Positions 8,120 to 16,005 of a stretch of DNA of 34,942 bases are shown here, one piece after another. Source of the stretch: an uncultured Spirochaetia bacterium (GTDB lineage Bacteria; Spirochaetota; UBA6919); NCBI GenBank assembly GCA_913053665.1, contig CAJXGR010000002.1, positions 1 to 34,942 on the forward strand, in the 5' to 3' direction. Position numbers and translations under genes: made by a program. The first letter of the stretch is position 1, and every line of letters starts with the position of its first letter. Below the pieces are notes generated by a model. It worked only from the letters and a program-made list of their open reading frames with translations, was not told the DNA's origin and searched no databases.

Positions 8120-8458
8120 TTATGCATTCATTAAGCTAGGTTCTAACTGATGGATTTGTTTTAGACAATCATCGATGGCTTGTTTTAGGGTTTCTTTATC
8201 AGTCAAATAATTAATATCCTCTAATTCCATTCCCTGGACAACGATATCTCTTAATTTTGTGTTTAATGCATGTTTGTCACAAAGTTCAAGGGTGCTCATA
8301 TTGAATATAAGTTGTTCAGCCTCTTGGATAGTCCTTTTTTTCTCCTTGATTTCGACCAGGATTGTTTCTGTCATTGTCGCTATAATCCTTTCCATTTCCT
8401 TTTTGTTGAGGAGAGAGAGAAACTGGCTTATGGGATACTTATCTTTTAATTTCAACAT
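8120..8458 (-). CDS. Small acidic helical protein, DUF3969-like candidate immunity protein
   Basis: 112 aa if started at the ATG at 8458 (AGGA 10 bases upstream), overlapping the end of the preceding gene by 20 bases; the frame is open further, with another ATG at 8479. The sequence is mainly helical, with ATMTETILVEIKEKKRTIQEAEQLIF and a C-terminal GMELEDINYL stretch. This recalls DUF3969 proteins, small cytosolic proteins met as immunity genes near polymorphic toxins; I am only moderately sure of that match. Coupled translation after a toxin-like gene is typical of toxin-immunity order. It has no signal peptide and is low in GC compared with the surrounding glycan genes. Confidence 0.6.
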   Translation of the reverse strand: MLKLKDKYPISQFLSLLNKKEMERIIATMTETILVEIKEKKRTIQEAEQLIFNMSTLELCDKHALNTKLRDIVVQGMELEDINYLTDKETLKQAIDDCLKQIHQLEPSLMNA

Positions 8459-8681
8459 TAAAAACTTTTCCTGATCCATGTTCAAAGTAGTGGATTTCGG
8501 TTCCATCCACTCCAAACCGGTAAATCTTGTTCCATTTTCCAGGGAGCTTTTTCCTAAGTTCTTTTAGCAAAGTTTTATTCTTCACATTTTCCTTAACGTA
8601 CTTTCCCTTACAAGGCTCCCAGCCCTCAGGAACTTTTCCTGATTCTTGGATCGAGTTAAATATTTCTTGAATATTGTTCAT
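8439..8681 (-). CDS. Small toxin-domain-like protein
   Basis: The start is placed at the ATG at 8681 (MNNIQEIFNS), with AAAGG about 10 bases upstream; the frame is open to 8792 but that extension is a Lys/Ile-rich unlikely leader. 80 aa. The C-terminal half LPGKWNKIYRFGVDGTEIHY, followed by FEHGSGKVFNVEIK, has the look of the C-terminal toxin domains of contact-dependent or polymorphic toxins (small beta-rich domain ending in a HYFxHxSGKVxxVK motif). It lacks the long delivery part, so it is either an orphan toxin module or a fragment. The overlapping downstream gene is the candidate immunity partner. I do not know the catalytic activity. Confidence 0.6.
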   Translation of the reverse strand: MNNIQEIFNSIQESGKVPEGWEPCKGKYVKENVKNKTLLKELRKKLPGKWNKIYRFGVDGTEIHYFEHGSGKVFNVEIKR

Positions 8682-8980
8682 TTTAAAGATACCTTTTATG
8701 ATTTTTAAAATCAAGAAAAATATAACGTAAATAAAACTTAAAGACGTTTTTAGACTGTCCTTTTTTTTGCTTAAAGTTTTAATTAAAATCATCCGTTAAA
8801 GCTAACGGCTTTTATATACTTTCTATTTATTCTATCACAAGCTGAAGCTTTTTTTTAGTTATTTTTGCCTTGATTTCTTGAAAGTGCGCCTGAGTGAGAA
8901 AATTAGCACATCAATATACCCTCTATTTCCTGAACAAAACAGGTTTATCAATGGAAAATTAGCATCTTATAATGTATTTT

Positions 8981-9058
8981 TATGCATATTTATTGTACAG
9001 TCTCATCGAGAAATGGTTTTCTATGGGAGATTATAAAAAAAGAGGTTCTCACACATGA
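8981..9058 (+). pseudogene. Fragment of a GT2 glycosyltransferase C-terminus
   Basis: Read in frame, these bases give AYLLYSLIEKWFSMGDYKKR and then GSHT and a stop, which matches the last residues of the GT2 at 7324-8064 (FYCLIEKWFSMGDYKKSSR). The homology stops abruptly upstream, so this is a stranded 3' end directly before the membrane glycosyltransferase gene at 9090. The otherwise gene-free stretch 8682-9089 (about 400 bases) holds only this fragment, AT-rich sequence and a small hairpin (CCGTTA/TAACGG at 8793-8808). Confidence 0.75.
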
Positions 9059-9089
9059 CAAGGCTTTTAAAGGTTCCAGGGGGCACTGA

Positions 9090-10616
9090 ATGAGTCACAA
9101 AAAGCTCTCTATTGTCTTTTATGCGTTCTCACTATTCTTTGTCATCCTACATCTGATCTATATCAATAGTTCTTGGGTCAATGCTGAACATTCTTTTGTA
9201 TCAGCGGCCAAGGCTCTCATCAATCCTGACTACACTCTAGGACTTGAGCAATACTGGAAAAACCAGGCCAATCCTCTGGGTCATCCCTTTGTGATGGCTA
9301 TATTTGCGTCTGTTTTTGGGATTTCTTCCTTTGCTTTTCGTTTACCCTCTCTGGTAGGTGCTCTCATCATCTTTTGGGTTGCTTATCATTTTTATTTAAA
9401 GAACCTTCTAAATAAAATCCATTGGACATATTTTATGGTATGGCTTTTCGTAACAGCTTTCAACCCAATGATCTGGGTATACAGTCATTCCGCAACCAAT
9501 GACATTTTGCCCGTTGGCCTAGTGGTCTTATCCTTTTACTTATGCTTTAAAGCCAGAAATAACTGGTACATCCACCTGATAGCCGGATTGATTTTTAGTA
9601 TAAGTTGTGTTATCAAATGGAATAGTATGCTTTTAGGCCTCGGATTTATCTACCTGTTGTTTTTCAATGACGAGGGCCGATTTGTTTGGAATCGGACAAA
9701 ACTTTATTACTCAGTAAGTTATACGCTTTTGCCATTAGCTCTTTTGGGGGTTTACTTTGCTTACATCTATACGAACTTCGGCATATTCATACTTCCTGAG
9801 AAATATAAAACAGTACACAGCTTTCATTTAAAAGGAGTCCTTTTAAACTTGTCCAACTATATCAGCTTTCTTGGCGTGATGCTTGGTTTCCTTGTAGTGA
9901 TTCCCGTTATATCCTATCTGAAAAAGGCTTCATCGAATAAAAAGATTTATTATACATTTACTATCACTGTTTTACTACTAGGCCTATTCTCATGGAATGT
10001 TTTCTACCACTTCAAGACCGGAGAGATGGACTTTGGCAGGTACTTTGACAGCCTCTTGGGGAAAGAAGGTATCGCTTTCATCAGGGTCACAGGGTTTATT
10101 CTATCTATTTATATTATTATATCCTTAGTGATAGAGGCTTATAAAAAGAAAAGTCGTCTGGCCTTCTTTATTTTAGTGACTGTAATACCCTTCATCATCA
10201 TTTCGTCTTTCACAAGACCTGCTCAGCGCTACCTATTATTCGTTTATCCCTTCGTTTCTTTTTATGTGATCCTCATATTAGGAAACCGCTTGCCCCGATT
10301 AACTAAATGGCTGGGTTGGTCAACAGCTTTTGTGTTCAGCGTATTAAGCTTTGTGAGTAGCTATTATCTGATTGAAACAGGATCAGCTGAGGAGCGGATG
10401 GCTCAATGGGCTTCCTCCAAGGGACTCATCAGTGAGACCAAGCAGGATTTTGGGGTGGGACATGCCGGACAGTACTTTTATAGAAACTTAAGGAGCCCAA
10501 AAAAGTATTTGATCTCAATAAGAGAACAGCCTCCAAAAGACTATCTACACAAAGAAGACGTCTATCTATTCGGTAAAAAGATAAGGTCCTACTATATATT
10601 TACTCTCCCTCGATAG
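9090..10616 (+). CDS. Membrane glycosyltransferase, PMT/ArnT (GT39/GT83-like) family
   Basis: 508 aa with about ten hydrophobic segments and a run of GGGGG seven bases before the ATG. The first periplasmic loop (INSSWVNAEHSFVSAAKALI) carries the acidic residue expected in GT-C enzymes, and GHPFVMAIFASVFGISSFAF with RLPSLVGALIIF is the typical PMT_2 stretch; HSATNDILPVGL follows in the next loop. These enzymes use polyprenyl-phosphate sugars made by GT2 proteins such as the one at 7324 and transfer them to glycans, lipids or proteins at the periplasmic face. The last 90 residues are soluble and unrecognised. Confidence 0.82.
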   Translation: MSHKKLSIVFYAFSLFFVILHLIYINSSWVNAEHSFVSAAKALINPDYTLGLEQYWKNQANPLGHPFVMAIFASVFGISSFAFRLPSLVGALIIFWVAYHFYLKNLLNKIHWTYFMVWLFVTAFNPMIWVYSHSATNDILPVGLVVLSFYLCFKARNNWYIHLIAGLIFSISCVIKWNSMLLGLGFIYLLFFNDEGRFVWNRTKLYYSVSYTLLPLALLGVYFAYIYTNFGIFILPEKYKTVHSFHLKGVLLNLSNYISFLGVMLGFLVVIPVISYLKKASSNKKIYYTFTITVLLLGLFSWNVFYHFKTGEMDFGRYFDSLLGKEGIAFIRVTGFILSIYIIISLVIEAYKKKSRLAFFILVTVIPFIIISSFTRPAQRYLLFVYPFVSFYVILILGNRLPRLTKWLGWSTAFVFSVLSFVSSYYLIETGSAEERMAQWASSKGLISETKQDFGVGHAGQYFYRNLRSPKKYLISIREQPPKDYLHKEDVYLFGKKIRSYYIFTLPR

Positions 10617-10632
10617 CTTTCCGTTGCTTGAG

Positions 10633-10650
10633 TCAGGGAATTAATCCTGA
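10633..10650. terminator. Weak hairpin between convergent genes
   Basis: TCAGG and CCTGA form a short stem (5-6 pairs) with an AT-rich loop, followed on the plus strand by GTTTATTT. It lies in the 36-base gap between the stops of two convergent genes and could serve both, but the stem is short. Confidence 0.35.
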
Positions 10651-10652
10651 GT

Positions 10653-11984
10653 TTATTTAAATAGGCTGAGTCGATGTTTTTTTAAGATATCAAGCTTTTT
10701 ATAAAGATAATCATTGTCTGGATAAACATCATGGGCCCATCGATCACATTTTCGATAATCATTTGGATGACTTAGGATACAATCATGATAGGATCGCCTA
10801 TTATCCATAAGTTTCTTCCCACCATACACTAAGCCGCCACTTAACCCACTGTAATATCCTGTCATACCAATGACATAGGCAAATAGACCCAACAGGCTGA
10901 AAACTGTAACAAGATGCTTCTTGAATGGGACTCGATGCTTCTCCCATGCAGAGATTATATATAGCCAAATGCCAATATTCAATATGAGTGAAAATGTAAC
11001 ATACCTTGGAGAGGCCGCCTGATAAATCCCATTTTCCAATCTTCCAACCATGACTACAAGCATGATCAGGGCACCCAGTACAATGAGAGGGTTTTCTCTA
11101 TATAAATATATGATTGACTTTAATTTACTTGTTTTGTAGTTCAAGTAAAAACTATAGCTAAACGATGGGATGAGAAATAAAAGGTAGATTAATACAAAGT
11201 ATGGGTTTCTGGTTTGAGCGAAAGCATTTCCTATAAAGCCGCCACAATAGGCGATAGCCTCAAAAGGATTTTTGACAAAGAGAAAGGGATCTAAACCTTG
11301 ATTCCCCATCTTATAATTATATAAATAAGCAACGGTTATAATGATTGATGTGCCAAGTAGGAGATAAAACTTCTTATTGATTTTTTCTTTAAACAATAAT
11401 GACAATAGGAAATAGCCTGTTAGATAAAATCCAATAACCAGGCCCTGTGCGTGAATGAAAGCGGTTATTGTGATAATGACAATGAGTTTGAGCCAATGTT
11501 TATCATGACTTAGAAACTTCCTGAAGTATAAGTCAAAAAGTATCAGAAGAATAACCGTAGAGGACCAGGACATTTGAAAGCTGATTAGAATAGTGTCCCA
11601 ATGAGCGAGACTGAGGAATAGACAGGAAACTCCCAGGAAAAGGAGGACTAGCCAGACAAACGATTTCTTGGCGTATTTCTTTTTGAGTTCCAATAACACT
11701 ATAAACACACTGACAATGAGGAAAAATCCTGGTATGAAGCTTGATAGATAGAAATCCCAATGTGTTAGTCTGGCCCAAACATATACAAACAGCTTTTGCC
11801 AGATAACCCGATGTTCATTATGTTGCTGCCAAAGATAATCCCAACTTAATGACTGGATCCCTGCTGCCAGGTCTGTAAATTGCCACATGTCTGCGTGGGG
11901 AAGATCGAGGGCATTCTGAATAATAAAATAGACTAAATAGATCGTCAAAGCAGACGGTATGCCCCACAAAATGACTTTCTTCAT
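10653..11984 (-). CDS. Polytopic membrane protein, probable GT-C-type glycosyltransferase
   Basis: The start at 11984 is fixed by AGGGAGGGG 4 bases upstream; ten extra codons to 12014 are not needed. 443 aa with about ten to eleven membrane segments. The first extracytoplasmic loop has LPHADMWQF and QQHNEHRVIWQKL, conserved-looking acidic and His positions as in GT-C membrane glycosyltransferases of surface glycan loci. A soluble C-terminal tail of about 65 residues is rich in charged residues. It converges on the PMT-like gene and is about 60 bases downstream of the folate cluster's last gene, so it may be the tail of that transcript. I cannot name the family. Confidence 0.65.
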   Translation of the reverse strand: MKKVILWGIPSALTIYLVYFIIQNALDLPHADMWQFTDLAAGIQSLSWDYLWQQHNEHRVIWQKLFVYVWARLTHWDFYLSSFIPGFFLIVSVFIVLLELKKKYAKKSFVWLVLLFLGVSCLFLSLAHWDTILISFQMSWSSTVILLILFDLYFRKFLSHDKHWLKLIVIITITAFIHAQGLVIGFYLTGYFLLSLLFKEKINKKFYLLLGTSIIITVAYLYNYKMGNQGLDPFLFVKNPFEAIAYCGGFIGNAFAQTRNPYFVLIYLLFLIPSFSYSFYLNYKTSKLKSIIYLYRENPLIVLGALIMLVVMVGRLENGIYQAASPRYVTFSLILNIGIWLYIISAWEKHRVPFKKHLVTVFSLLGLFAYVIGMTGYYSGLSGGLVYGGKKLMDNRRSYHDCILSHPNDYRKCDRWAHDVYPDNDYLYKKLDILKKHRLSLFK

Positions 11985-12081
11985 TATCCCCTCCCTAATA
12001 GTGAGCCCATTCATTTAATAGATAAATAATTTGTCAGCGGTGTATAGGCCATTGAAAATGGTCCCAACAATCTTTTTATTG

Positions 12082-12624
12082 TTATCCTGAAAGGAACACC
12101 TCGTCCAATAAACGCTCTAGGACTGTTTCATTCAGCTTTTTTATCTCACGTCCCATGATGATATTATCGTCTTCCCTGATATAGCCCCATGTGAGGGCCT
12201 TGTCGTCATCCTGATCATGGATTAGAAAGAAATGAGGCTCTTTCATATAGACAATTCTCTTTTCTATAATGGAGTTAAAGGAGTAAACCTTTCGATAAGC
12301 CCTGATGGATACACGCCCCAGGACACCTATGAAATGAATGCCTTCGGGGAGTAATTTCAGTTCACTCTCATTGTCTGACAGAACCAAGGATTCCACCTTC
12401 ATCTTCTCTTCAATGATAGAGTCTCTGGGGTCTTTAGAGATCATGATCTTGTGATACTTACTCTGGATCATTGTCCCGTCAACGATAGCGGTTAATTGTC
12501 TGTAGAGATCACCTAAAGAGTCTTTATATCGCTCCATTAGTATTTCTGGAGGGATCAAAGGCTTTTTTTTCTCTTGGTCACTAACCTTATTTTTAAACGC
12601 CCTATACTTTTGCGACCAGTTCAT
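12082..12624 (-). CDS. Conserved-looking cytosolic protein of unknown function
   Basis: 180 aa, no signal or membrane segment. It begins 2 bases after the stop of the upstream gene, so the two are translationally linked. The first 60 residues are charged and helical (YRAFKNKVSDQEKKK), the rest is beta-rich (GIHFIGVLGRVSIRAYRKVY, HFFLIHDQDDDKALTWGYIR) and ends with a helix. No motif I recognise. Its only context is fchA-folD and the small membrane protein, with which it forms a four-gene unit. Confidence 0.7.
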   Translation of the reverse strand: MNWSQKYRAFKNKVSDQEKKKPLIPPEILMERYKDSLGDLYRQLTAIVDGTMIQSKYHKIMISKDPRDSIIEEKMKVESLVLSDNESELKLLPEGIHFIGVLGRVSIRAYRKVYSFNSIIEKRIVYMKEPHFFLIHDQDDDKALTWGYIREDDNIIMGREIKKLNETVLERLLDEVFLSG

Positions 12625-12626
12625 TA

Positions 12627-13001
12627 TTACTTGATTACCTCTTGACCGAATAGTTTGGCTTCTAAAGCACGCTGCCTCATTTGATGGTCTTCCATAATGG
12701 CGTCCAGCTCATTATAAATCTCTGTGACTGCTTCAATCATCTCTCCCTCATCTTTGCCGACAGCGTTCTGAAGACATCGTTTTATCTTGTTCTTTTGAGT
12801 ATTCAACTTGCCAGAACTTTCTTGAACAAGGTTTCCATAGTCTCGAATATCAAATAAAGGAAGAATCATCTTTCTGAAGCGAACATTATTGATAAACCAC
12901 CTCTTTACGGACTTGGAGGCAAGGAATATAACAATGAATGTTCCCAACATACCAGCTAACAGACTAAAGATAATCTGATACTCCACTAAAATACCTATCA
13001 T
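12627..13001 (-). CDS. Small membrane-anchored protein of unknown function
   Basis: 124 aa: one N-terminal membrane helix (about residues 8-28, IIFSLLAGMLGTFIVIFLAS) and a cytoplasmic charged helical domain ending LEAKLFGQEVIK. It starts inside the last four bases of folD (ATGA overlap), which implies coupled expression, and is followed after 2 bases by the unknown 180-aa gene. Could be a membrane scaffold for its neighbours; no family recognised. Confidence 0.7.
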   Translation of the reverse strand: MIGILVEYQIIFSLLAGMLGTFIVIFLASKSVKRWFINNVRFRKMILPLFDIRDYGNLVQESSGKLNTQKNKIKRCLQNAVGKDEGEMIEAVTEIYNELDAIMEDHQMRQRALEAKLFGQEVIK

Positions 13002-13849
13002 AAAGAATACTCCATCGAAACCTGCTGTCTAAAGGCTTCTATACAGTTCTCAAGTAGCATAATATTCGTGAGGCTTCCTACCCCACCGGGTACAGGCGTG
13101 ATCATGGATGCTTTTTCCTTAACAGACTCAAAATCAACATCCCCCGTCAGTCCATCATCTGTATAGTTCGTCCCCACATCAATAATAACAGCATCGTCTT
13201 TAACCCACTCAGTCTTCACATAATGTGCCTTCCCTATGGCCGCGACTATGACATCCGATGACAATAACTCTTTCTCTAAATCCTTTGTTTTAGAATGACA
13301 TAGAGTTACCGTCCCATTCCTCTCTGTGAGTAAAATACTCAAAGGTTTCCCCACAATGTTGCTTCTACCCAACATACAGACCTTTAAACCCGTCAAGTCT
13401 ATTTGATACTCATCGATGATAGTCATCACTGCCAGTGGAGTGCAGGGAATATGGGTTTTCTGCTTTAGAATGAGACGTCCTAGACTGACAGCTGTCACCC
13501 CTTCAATGTCCTTTTCAGGGGCTATCAATTCAATCACCCCATGCAGCTCCTTTGGAAGAGGCTGGTTAATAAGAATCCCATGAACACCAGCTTCTTTGTT
13601 AAGCTTTATAATCAGTTCAGAAGCCTCTATCAGGGATTTATTAGTGTAAGCATAAGATTCATACTGGATTCCCACTTTCTTGCAGGCTTTTTCGATACTT
13701 TTATTATACCACTCGCTGGCTGAATCTTCTCCCAGATTAACAGTCACCAACTTGGGAGTTGTATTCGTTGTTTCAATAAGACTTTCAACAATGAACTTTA
13801 GCTCGTCGCTGAGTCGTTTGGCAATAGGCTTGCCTTCTAAAAGTGTCAT
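12998..13849 (-). CDS. folD: Methylenetetrahydrofolate dehydrogenase FolD, divergent, likely cyclohydrolase-deficient
   Basis: 283 aa, full length. Family motifs: SASEWYNKSIEKACKKVGI (residues 43-61), GILINQPLP, MLGRSNIVGKPLSILL (nucleotide-binding loop) and ITPVPGGVGSLTNIMLLENC. Normal FolD converts 5,10-methylene-THF to methenyl-THF (NAD(P)) and hydrolyses that to 10-formyl-THF. Here the active site is altered: the catalytic Lys four residues after the Tyr (Y50/K54 in E. coli) is Ile52; VQLPLP reads INQPLP, removing the usual Gln; KDVDG reads KDIEG. Lys mutants of this enzyme lose cyclohydrolase activity, so a dehydrogenase-only role is inferred. It overlaps fchA upstream and the small membrane gene downstream by ATGA. 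Confidence 0.92.
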   Translation of the reverse strand: MTLLEGKPIAKRLSDELKFIVESLIETTNTTPKLVTVNLGEDSASEWYNKSIEKACKKVGIQYESYAYTNKSLIEASELIIKLNKEAGVHGILINQPLPKELHGVIELIAPEKDIEGVTAVSLGRLILKQKTHIPCTPLAVMTIIDEYQIDLTGLKVCMLGRSNIVGKPLSILLTERNGTVTLCHSKTKDLEKELLSSDVIVAAIGKAHYVKTEWVKDDAVIIDVGTNYTDDGLTGDVDFESVKEKASMITPVPGGVGSLTNIMLLENCIEAFRQQVSMEYSL

Positions 13850-14466
13850 GGGTGGCTCACTTGTATGGATAGGTCTATCACCTTAAAGGATTCTTCTTTC
13901 AGTTTGTAGGCCTTGATGAAGAGTTCTTTCATTTGTGTTTCAATGTCTTGAGTGACTTCATGATTGTCTAAAGGCTTTAAGTTTATTCTCACATTGACCG
14001 CAGCAGCTTCCATAGTGCTGATCGACAGAATGACAGCAATAGCGGCGTCGCTGATCAGGTTCTTATTGCCGATTTCCCCGATCTGCTTGGCCAATTGGAG
14101 GATCTGATAGCCTTCATCCATCATAGACAAGGAGAAGTAAGCCGATTTTTTAAGGGCTTTTTTGAGGCGTTCTTCTCGTTGGCTGGCTTTTAGTTTATAA
14201 GTATCCATTATTTCTTGAAATATAATAACATCTTCTTCCATTTTGCCTAAGAGAGACTCCTTAAGGATTGATGCTTTCTCAATCATCGTCTCTACCTGAT
14301 TTTGGACATCCAGATACTTCTTTTTCCCCAATGTCAACCGACCCACCATTAACACAAGGCTAACGGCCTGAACGCCTGTGAGAGCCGCTACACTCCCTCC
14401 GCCGGGGGAGGATTTTTCTGAGGCAAGATCTGTAAAGAATGTGTGAAAAGGGCTATTTAAATACAT
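13846..14466 (-). CDS. fchA: Formiminotransferase-cyclodeaminase C-domain protein (FchA-like)
   Basis: 206 aa from the ATG at 14466 (GAGG 4 bases upstream); the frame is open to 14517 but that start would add a basic leader without a ribosome site. The family signature SSPGGGSVAALTGVQAVSL is at about residues 18-36, followed by VGRLTLGKKKY and, near the end, AAAVNVRINLKPL. Members cyclise formimino-THF to methenyl-THF with release of ammonia, or, as FchA of Methylobacterium, act as methenyl-THF cyclohydrolase. There is no formiminotransferase or histidine-degradation gene nearby, and the neighbour is a FolD missing its cyclohydrolase Lys, so the cyclohydrolase role fits best. First gene of the four-gene unit. 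Confidence 0.88.
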   Translation of the reverse strand: MYLNSPFHTFFTDLASEKSSPGGGSVAALTGVQAVSLVLMVGRLTLGKKKYLDVQNQVETMIEKASILKESLLGKMEEDVIIFQEIMDTYKLKASQREERLKKALKKSAYFSLSMMDEGYQILQLAKQIGEIGNKNLISDAAIAVILSISTMEAAAVNVRINLKPLDNHEVTQDIETQMKELFIKAYKLKEESFKVIDLSIQVSHP

Positions 14467-14595
14467 GGATCCTCGTGTTTTCAGGCAAATAATACTGTTT
14501 TTTTTTATTTTTGTCAAAAATAGCTTTCAAAAAAGTGCTCCCTGCAGTACTATTTAACTTTGGATGAATAAAACTGAAAGATAGGGATAAGCCTG

Positions 14596-15246
14596 ATGAG
14601 ACATATTCTAGGCCCCAGATTATGGGATTTATACTCTCTCAGTTACGATTGTTTGGTGACCTATGTTCTTAAAAACGTTCGGAAAACCTATGTCAAGGAA
14701 CTACTTGAATTAACTGCTGCTGACAAAGAAATTGAGAACATCCTCATTGTAGGAGTTGGGACAGGACAGGAACTAAGCCTAATCGACACGTCTATTCCAG
14801 TTACAGGCATTGATTATAGCAAAGGGATGTTGGCCAGGACAAAGAAGTGGATTCAGGAAGGGCAAAAGGTAGACTTACACAGGATGGACGCTCACCGTCT
14901 GGACTTCCCTGATCAGAGCTTCCATAGGGTCTTGATGCCCCTCATAGTTGCAGTCTCACAAAACCCCTTAAAGGTATTGAAAGAAGGGGAACGGGTTCTC
15001 AAACCGGGAGGACGTCTTGTCATCTTTGACAAGTTCCTTCATAAGGATCAGAAACCTACATGGGGACGTAAAATCCTCAACTTCTTCTTTCAGATGGTTG
15101 CTACAGACATCAATATCAACTTTCACCAATGGCTTCCAGGACTTGAGAGCCGATTGGTAAAGGAAATCCCCTCCATCTTTTCAGGCATGTTTAAAATCTT
15201 TGTATTAGAGAAAAAGACGGATAGAGATAACCATAGCAGCAAATAA
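14596..15246 (+). CDS. SAM-dependent methyltransferase, class I (Methyltransf_11)
   Basis: 216 aa, AGGG 10 bases before the ATG, divergent from fchA with a 130-base gap. Motif I is ILIVGVGTGQELSLI (about residues 48-62), the ribose-binding acidic residue is in GIDYSKGML, motif II is in DFPDQSFHRVLM and motif III in LKPGGRLVIFDKF. This is the UbiE/PmtA-like arrangement for quinone or phospholipid-headgroup methylation, but the substrate cannot be set from sequence. The C-terminal third has two amphipathic stretches (KILNFFFQMVATDININFHQ), consistent with a membrane-associated substrate. Confidence 0.82.
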   Translation: MRHILGPRLWDLYSLSYDCLVTYVLKNVRKTYVKELLELTAADKEIENILIVGVGTGQELSLIDTSIPVTGIDYSKGMLARTKKWIQEGQKVDLHRMDAHRLDFPDQSFHRVLMPLIVAVSQNPLKVLKEGERVLKPGGRLVIFDKFLHKDQKPTWGRKILNFFFQMVATDININFHQWLPGLESRLVKEIPSIFSGMFKIFVLEKKTDRDNHSSK

Positions 15247-15344
15247 AAGGGATTGATTTAGTCTTCAATCTGGAGGGCAGTAAATACTCCTAGAAACGAT
15301 TATCTCATATTTTATTGGTATTTTCTCCTTTGGGTTAAAAAAAA

Positions 15345-15851
15345 CTAGTAGCACCCCTCGTAGACCTCATATTTCCCTGAATTACCGGCCATATGAAGTA
15401 TCTTTTTAATCTTTTTTGAGTTAGCCAAATCTATAGGTGTTTTCCCGTCATTATTCCTGGAGTGGGGATCTGAGCCATGTTTTAATAGGAGTTTTACAAC
15501 TTTTATATATCCTTGTTTGGCTGGCCAATGCAATGGGGTCATACCCTTAAAGTTTTTGGCGTTCACATTGGCTCCATGGTCAATCAGGACCTTGCAAACT
15601 TCCAGATGATTGTAGGCGGCAGCGAAGTGTAGGGCTGTCATTTTACTACTATTTTTGGAATTGACATCCGCTCCCTTTGCCAATAGACTTTTCACTTCTT
15701 GCAATTTGTTCTTTGAGGCGGCATTACGCAGGGATTTGTTTATTTGAGGATTCCCCTTGGTATGGTCTGAGCATTGTACAGCTAAAATGCTGAGAGAAAT
15801 ACATACAGTAATCCACTGTATAAGCCTGCGTTTTTTATAGCGATGAATCAT
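15345..15851 (-). CDS. Ankyrin-repeat lipoprotein
   Basis: 168 aa from the ATG at 15851 (AAGGAG 11 bases upstream). The N-terminus is a basic stretch, a hydrophobic segment (IQWITVCISLSILAVQC) and a lipobox Cys, so it is probably a lipoprotein. Four ankyrin repeats follow (for example TALHFAAAYNHLEVCKVLID and TPLHWPAKQGYIKVVKLLLK), then a Gly/Tyr/Glu tail. Ankyrin repeats bind protein partners; no target is evident. It lies 95 bases downstream of a 42-bp promoter-like repeat that is also found upstream of the neighbouring Uma2 gene. Confidence 0.87.
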   Translation of the reverse strand: MIHRYKKRRLIQWITVCISLSILAVQCSDHTKGNPQINKSLRNAASKNKLQEVKSLLAKGADVNSKNSSKMTALHFAAAYNHLEVCKVLIDHGANVNAKNFKGMTPLHWPAKQGYIKVVKLLLKHGSDPHSRNNDGKTPIDLANSKKIKKILHMAGNSGKYEVYEGCY

Positions 15852-15945
15852 CTTTCTTTGTCTCCTTTTGTATTGAAAGTTAATGGATTCAAGTAAATTA
15901 CGGTGATGTCCTACTAAACTTTTGTTTTGGTTTGTCACTACCAAT

Positions 15946-15987
15946 AAATATACTTATAATTCTTTTCTATCCCAAATTCTTTTTAGG
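15946..15987 (-). promoter_or_regulatory. Promoter-bearing 42-bp repeat, copy upstream of the ankyrin gene
   Basis: Read on the minus strand it contains TTGGGA (15970-15975), a 17-base spacer and TATATT (15947-15952), a good sigma-70 promoter. All 42 bases are identical to 16581-16622 and in the same orientation. It starts 18 bases past the Uma2 stop and lies about 95 bases before the ankyrin start. Confidence 0.75.
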
Positions 15988-16005
15988 CAATCATTAAACA
16001 AGACC

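Noticed and set aside
8793..8808. CCGTTA/TAACGG hairpin as a terminator
   Set aside because: The nearest plus-strand gene ends more than 700 bases before it, and the stem has only six pairs; left as a minor structure.
9055..9093. A 12-codon leader (MTRLLKVPGGTE) bridging the GT2 fragment and the PMT-like gene by ATGA overlaps
   Set aside because: Too short to support; the overlaps may be coincidental leftovers of the rearrangement, and the PMT-like gene has its own ribosome site.
12066..12083. AACAAT/ATTGTT inverted repeat near the stop of the 180-aa gene
   Set aside because: AT-only 6-bp stem without a T-tract on the correct side, so a terminator is not supported.
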